The translations under genes and the position numbers were made by a program. A stretch of DNA of 64,000 nucleotides from Ptychodera flava (lineage: Eukaryota > Hemichordata > Enteropneusta > Ptychoderidae): positions 47,834,637 through 47,898,636 of the forward strand of contig NC_091928.1 in assembly GCF_041260155.1 (NCBI RefSeq), in the 5' to 3' direction. Every line of letters starts with the position of its first letter. Within the stretch, counting starts at the first letter, position 1. The notes under the pieces are model-generated. The model saw only the letters and a list, made by a program, of their open reading frames with translations, did not search any database and was not told where the DNA came from. Positions 57,861-64,000 of the stretch are shown piece by piece.

Positions 57861-59697
57861 TTAAAAGAATATGCAAAATCTTAGAAGACAGATACCGTTC
57901 TCATTCTTGCAATAACATTTAAACTTCTTAAAGTCTTCAAGTTTCCTCAGATGACATTCAAAATCTTTAATCGAAAGGAGGAAATCCATCACAGAGATCT
58001 CTAGGTCATTTAATAAGATAACAGTTCTTTGTCTCGATTGTTTTCGTGTTAATCAATTGAACTATTAAGAGACAGAAACTCAAGTTGTAATATCACCAAA
58101 CATCGCTCAAGCCATTTTACAGTTTCTCAATGAGGCTAAACCCATTGAAGATTATTCGGATAGAGTGCCTCGTATGGTATCTACGTACGTGCAGAATACA
58201 ATATCCGTTTAAATTTGATAATGCCTAAAGGAAAGGCAAGCATTTAATTTTACGGTTCGATTGTCTGTACTCTTTACATGTACAGTTACATAGGGGCGTG
58301 CACAACATTACAAATGAACGTTTGCCATCAAATCTGAGTTCATTTGGCACGTCCTTAGAAGAAATTGCACGTGTCTTTTCGAATAAGTGGAAAATTCCGC
58401 GACGGTGCCGTCGGGCAGAGCTGCACGGACCACCATGGAAGTGCGAATTCCTTGTCGTGAAATTGTTGGGTGTTACGGCCTTCACACTCTACAAGTTATT
58501 TTCCCGATACAAGACTGAACACAGTCAAACTGGCGCGATGCTTGAAAACACGACAAGCTAAATATTCCAGATTTCATCCGCCCTGGCATCCGTAATGACC
58601 TCTGACCCGAGACACATGTTACAGCAATCCTAATGAGATATTATGATTTTCACGATGACAACCCATATACATATGCCACGTGAGGTTTTGATAAAAAGGT
58701 CTTATTGGTTTAAAATATATGTTCTCATCTATAGCAACTAAGGATTGTGAGTGGCACCATATATACGACACAAGTGACAGATTATCGTCCACTTTCCTGG
58801 CGTTTTGGCGATGTCTTTAAAACCTGGCACTTAGCAAACAACCTTCCACAGGCCGCAAAGTTGATTTTATGATGTTGCATTATTCCTTTGTTCATAATCA
58901 TGGAGAATATCGTAAAGGGAACAAGACAGAGGCAATATTTAAATCAAAGTAAGCTTTTCTACGGGAGACAAAAACTTCGGTTCAGAACTGCGAACTCGCC
59001 ATCACAGGTAAATGAACTCAAGTCCAGCGGTTCATTGTTCAAATACGCATGCGTGTTGACCGGAAAGGCGCCTGGCGAGGTCACACTGATGTCATCAGAA
59101 AGTAGGTCGACAGAAACCATGAACTCTGAAGTCAGTTGGCCTTGGCCGTGAACAATGAATATTAGTAAATCAAGCGTACGGCGTATCTCCTCCGCAAAGT
59201 TTGGCACGCATCTCTGTTACATTACAGCCCAACAAGCTGAGACATTGATCACGAGACCCTAGTTCAAAAATAAAATAAAGTTTTATTTTCTTGACCTTGT
59301 ACTCAATTATGCAGACGTAAATTGGACGGTTTGGAAGAATTTCTGGGGATGCATCCCGAAACAAGCCGTAAATGTATTTTTTTAAATAAATGCACAATAT
59401 GTGCATTTTCAGTGACGATAGCAAAAGCAGTATGATCAAAAGTCAACCATAATAGTGAAAGGAATTCTTCGGTTACGCTCTCAGGGTACTACAGCATCGT
59501 GATGACATTCTGGAAATGACACCTAAAATTTGAATGTTCCCATTGTTGACTATACGGCTCGGTCACACTTGAGAAGAATTGTTTACTTTGACACTGGCTT
59601 GCTAAGTGCATGAAGTTTAAAGCAACGTTTGGTTATCTCTTAGGAACAGCAAAGACAAAAAGAGACTGCTTTCGGGGCGTTAAATTCGGTGTTTTGT

Positions 59698-59788
<91 letters not shown>

Positions 59789-62700
59789 GATAATGATGAT
59801 GATGATTATGATGATGATTAAAATTCAGTGTTTTGTTAGGGAAGAGAGAGAGATGATGATGATGATGATGGTGATGATGGTGACGACGACGGCAATGATG
59901 ATGATGATCTCTTTGAGGGTTTTGTATAATTATCTTTTCCGTTAATGTTCTATTAAGATGAACGTTTCATGAAAAACCTGACTCGTGATTGACAACATCT
60001 TCTCTACAAAGGTTGCAGATGCCAAAGACTGTGTGCAAAGGTATCGGCCATGGTCTTAGTAGAGTGGTTTTTCGCCTTAAAAAGGCAATGTCTGCAGAAA
60101 TAAGCCAAAAATAAGCCTCATAGAAAAACTATGTTTTACGTTGGCATATACATGACACCAAATTTGCACCTGCCTCGTCCGCAGAATTAAGGATAATTCA
60201 AATGAGTTAGCGTTCGAGGTTGGTGCACATTTCTTTGTCGCATGATAATGCAATATTGAGAAGTATGAGATCTATATGTTGAAATGTCGTGAAATTTGCT
60301 AAAGGTGGACAGGAATCTTTATCAGTTAATGATCGAATCGTATTAGTATGGTGTCTATTGTTCGCTAAAATGCATGTTTCTACTCAAGACGTTGACAGCT
60401 TTGAGTGTCTCGCCACTTGAAAGGATATTAAAGTTCACGATAGCGATTTGATAATGGCTGACCTGAGATGCGCGTTCAGAACAAAAACAGGGGGCTCATT
60501 AACACGCATGATCAGTGACCCTTGCGCACGTGCACAGACTCTGGTTTATGGCTCTGCGGTCGGTCCGTGACCTGATAAAGTAGAGCGGTGTGCTTATAGA
60601 GGTAGATAAAATCATGCGTTTTTACATCTCAATATCATGTAAACAAGATCATCCGAGCTAACTACCAGATAAAATGACTTGCCTTAAATAAATCGGCATT
60701 GTGATATTTTTGGAACAGAGATAAGGCATTTAAGCCCACGCAATTTTCAATAAACACCATAGGATATCTCGTGACGCCTTATGATTCCTCACATTTATAT
60801 TTAATTTTTTGCTTTTCTTTAAAGTTAAAAAATTGTGTTCGATATAAATGCCCATGTGGCGAACTCTTCCACTTTAAACAAATGTGCAGTATCTTTCGTA
60901 AAATATATATAGACTGCTCCAAAGGTATTTCTTAAGTCTATAAAACATGTTTCATGAATCGGCTAGATCTCGACACCGTTGTTTTTACCATCACGCGTTG
61001 TAATACCTCTGTGCGTGTGGCGTTGCCCGGATCTTGTTTACTTCCATTGTTTGGGAGTTCGTGGCGTACGTGCCTTTAACAGTATTATACTGATCATAGG
61101 ATAACCCCTTCCCAACATTGGCCCAATTCTTGTTGTGCACAGCTCAAGGGTACAGACCCTTTCTCCACAAAGCCCTTGACATTAAAGCGTATTTAAATTA
61201 GCTTTGCAAAAATCGATAATCCTATACCCTTAAATTTCTGTGACAATTAATTATCATATTTGTCCTTTACAAATTACAAAAAGTTATATTTTCATTGTCT
61301 TTACTTGCAAACATAAATTGTGTTTTCATAAACATTAAGTTCAAAACGAAATTTGACCAAACTACTGGAATGGTAAGTAGCCCGCCAAACTATTACCAAG
61401 AATTCCGTATGGCTTGTCATTTGTAGAAAAATCTACGCTGTGAACATTCTCGTTCCAGCTGAGCGGGAAGCATACCTAATGTGGAGACTGGAAAGAATTC
61501 GAGGGGCACATTCAGCGGCATCTCTCTTGTGATACATTGAAAAACTGCCGACAGAAACTTGAATATAGTACGATTCGAGATGTCTGGAAAAATGGCGTCG
61601 TAAGGATCAAATAGGCAAAGTTAAACATGATTCAATCAGCAAATATTTCACAGGCAAATCACATCTGTGCTGATAAATTTTGAGTTCCCTGGGAAAGTTC
61701 AATTTTGAGGTACTTCTGGAGACAAAGTTAGGTAAAGCACGCCTTAAAGTTATAAATAAATCCAAGAACTGACTAAACTAATTCGTGCCGCCAAAATGGC
61801 GCATATTCTGAACATGTGAACGATCGTAAATATTCAGTTTCTGACGGCATGACGTCAGGAGAGACAACCTAGTGAAACATCGAGCAAAATGAAAACGAGG
61901 ATGGTTTTCAAAAATAGATTACATATATCCCTGCATGTATATGTAGTTTTGCTGATTTCAGTGATCGAAAGCCATCTAAGACTTAGCCAAGATCTTCTCG
62001 TGGCAATCGTGTGGCGCAGAGGTTGGCTTTTCTGTTCCGCTAGCGGCTACCGGTTTTGTACGACAATCAGGGCACTGCGCCACCGACCTGACATTGATGT
62101 CATATGACCGATACTTGGTGCTGTTAACCGCTAAGATTTATGATTCGGAAGGTTCAGTGACCAAACCCGTCTCCATTTACCAAACAGCTGGTGGAACAGC
62201 TGATCGCAACATGTGAAGACGAGTTCAGCATGACAGCTGGCGGTGTCAAATATCAATGCCAAAATCACCCCTTCCCATTCCATGATTTTTCTTTTAATCA
62301 GACGGAATGCCAAACGGCTTTTGACTTATCTTAAATCTTGGTTACGCACGCCAAATATTCTAACCAACAGATACTTTACTCGCTAGCAACACCCTCGGCA
62401 ATCATGTGTATCCAATGTGCGTTCGGGAGAAGGAAATGAGTTTTCGTAATACCTTTACTTTTTCGGTATGTAAAATTCAGTGAAACTTTTAAAAACATGT
62501 CTCCGAAGGGTATTGTGCATTTACGATCATATCCACAGATTTATTTCCTAAATTTATCCTCCTAATGTGAGTTAATGTAGCAAATCTTGTATGGATGGCT
62601 TGCAAAGACTTACAAGCAATGCCTCATCGTCGATCTATGATAAAAGTTCAAGTTTACCGAATCGTACCTTCAAGTTCGTCAAACCCATGCATTTTTGCGA

Positions 62701-64000
62701 TAGACACTGTGGGGGAAAAGTTCAAGGCTGAATGAGTTCGCTTTCTGTAAAATCATGCCGGCCTGTCGGTATACATTGTGCTCGGAGTCAAATAACGCTC
62801 ATGACGTGGGGATTTTCGATCGTGCTTTCCAGGCGCGACGGGCGTGATTAGCAGACCATGGCCCTTTTTTGTTCAGGCGAACCAATGTGGGACACGGTAC
62901 TCGCCTGGGTAATGCTGAAAAAGGTCAATTTAAGGCTACGAGAAACTAAAACTGGGCCAGGTCAGAAGCACTCACTCCGATACAACGGTGCTATAGGTAA
63001 CTGTGCTTTGGTCAAGCGTGTTTTCTAGGTTTGGAGACATTGGCCGTGTGGACAGGACTATAAGACATCAAAGTTTACGACCTTATTTGGCCTAGATAAC
63101 CGTTTTCTGTGCTGAATTCGAATGTGTTCCGAATATGTCAAAAGCCTGCAAAACCAGATTTCGTGACTCAGTCTGAGAATGAACCTGACTTTTCCCACTT
63201 CCATGTCCTACTGACTACAGAATGAGTTTCCAGTCTGTATTTGTTTGATTATAAGTATCGTGTGCCATTTTGTCTTGATTTCAGATTGCTAGAGTTGACT
63301 CAGGAAACGAAGATAGCGTCTTTTGTTCCGCCAGTGTCTTTCCATGAGCTTAATAACCAAAAATGTTGATATTTGTATAACTAGTGTTCTACATTTGTGT
63401 CATAAAACCGCGTTTGGGATCAAGGTAACACTTTGCATAACAATCATTGTTAAAGTTTTTTTGTGCTCCCCTGACATAACATAAAATCGTACTGGAGTTA
63501 ACTTATGTCCCCCTAACGAAGGTAAAGGCTTCTTCTCTGTTCATTACGACAAAAAAGTGCCATGAACCACCTGTTGCGTACCCTCTCTGGTTCTAAAGAA
63601 GGCACACACAACATGCAAAATCATCGTTAGCTCTTCATCAGTTTAGCGTGGGAACTATTTTCTCATAAAGCGGATGAATACAAAAAAAGCAAATTCTTAA
63701 TTTCCCAAACTTTTACTTCCGGTCTTTGCGCCAATTACTTTCGGGGCTGGGGAAATCAGGGGTGGTTCATCATGTACAATATGGCTCCCCGGGTACCCTT
63801 TATCTAAAAAGTTACCATTCCCTTTTACAATTTGTAATAATGGCCCTTTCCCGTTCCAAATTTGAAACTAGAAATTCCTCCCATGTTTACCCTATGATCA
63901 CATCTCTTTGCTTTTCATATTATGATACACGAGGTCTTGCTGTCAGCAAAAATATGCCACTCTTGTAGTTAAGCCATATGGAGCCAAAGCTTCCTGTTTA
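57861..64000. other. No gene recognised
   Basis: Open frames are short and unrelated to known families. A slightly richer patch on the minus strand (58959-59207, reading LTSEFMVSVDLLSDD and CDGEFAVLNRSFCLP) might be an exon but has no convincing splice sites. The only other structured feature is the GA/GAT microsatellite at 59700-59910. Confidence 0.45.
59700..59910. repeat. Compound (GA)n-(GAT)n microsatellite
   Basis: About 42 uninterrupted GA units (59700-59783) are followed by imperfect GAT/GATG units to about 59910, with a copy of the preceding ATTCAGTGTTTTGTTAGG block in the middle. Confidence 0.95.

Noticed and set aside
58959..59207. Minus-strand peptide with CDGEFAVLNRSFCLP as a possible exon
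   Set aside because: No convincing acceptor or donor, no neighbouring exon, no family recognised.

Overview
This is nuclear DNA from a multicellular animal. The genes are split by GT-AG introns, the intergenic sequence is AT-rich with many microsatellites and small inverted-repeat elements, and the three recognisable host genes (RNA polymerase I subunit RPA43, NOSIP, an iodothyronine-deiodinase-type selenoprotein) are animal genes. A low-copy invertebrate, perhaps a marine deuterostome, fits best; I cannot name the species.

Layout. 1-4.7 kb: no gene recognised; one possible poly(A) signal and one dispersed repeat. 5.1-9.3 kb, minus strand: POLR1F (4 coding exons, 379 aa), with a 0.6 kb triplet-repeat tract in intron 1. 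9.3-9.9 kb: 583-bp head-to-head intergenic region. 9.9-15.5 kb, plus strand: NOSIP (8 coding exons, 317 aa); intron 6 carries an insertion with a hammerhead-ribozyme core on the antisense strand. 18.2-31.5 kb, minus strand: a deiodinase-like gene (5 coding exons, 353 codons). Its third exon carries an in-frame UGA in the context F-S-UGA-P-P, which I read as selenocysteine. 34.2-38.6 kb: a 4.4-kb foldback element, essentially one large palindrome with smaller hairpins nested in its arms and a probable 5-bp target duplication. 40.93-57.85 kb: a Polinton/Maverick element of 16,921 bp with about 364/379-bp terminal inverted repeats and a perfect 6-bp target duplication (CTAGTC). 57.9-64 kb: no gene recognised; one GA/GAT microsatellite.

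The Polinton carries, in order: a small coiled-coil gene, a membrane/coiled-coil gene, a small unknown, a capsid-type protein, protein-primed DNA polymerase B, an unknown, a deoxynucleoside-kinase-like domain joined to a DEDD 3'-5' exonuclease, a chromodomain integrase, a packaging-type ATPase, a conserved structural-type protein, three small basic/membrane proteins, a minor-capsid-like protein, a membrane protein and a modular fibre-like protein. Almost every one is interrupted by frameshifts or stops, although the termini are well preserved. A short motif (CGTTCCGAAGG) recurs through the element, and in one case it is visibly an 11-bp insertion in one terminal repeat relative to the other.

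Exon boundaries were derived by hand from splice consensus, reading phase and family resemblance. No alignments or database searches were run.
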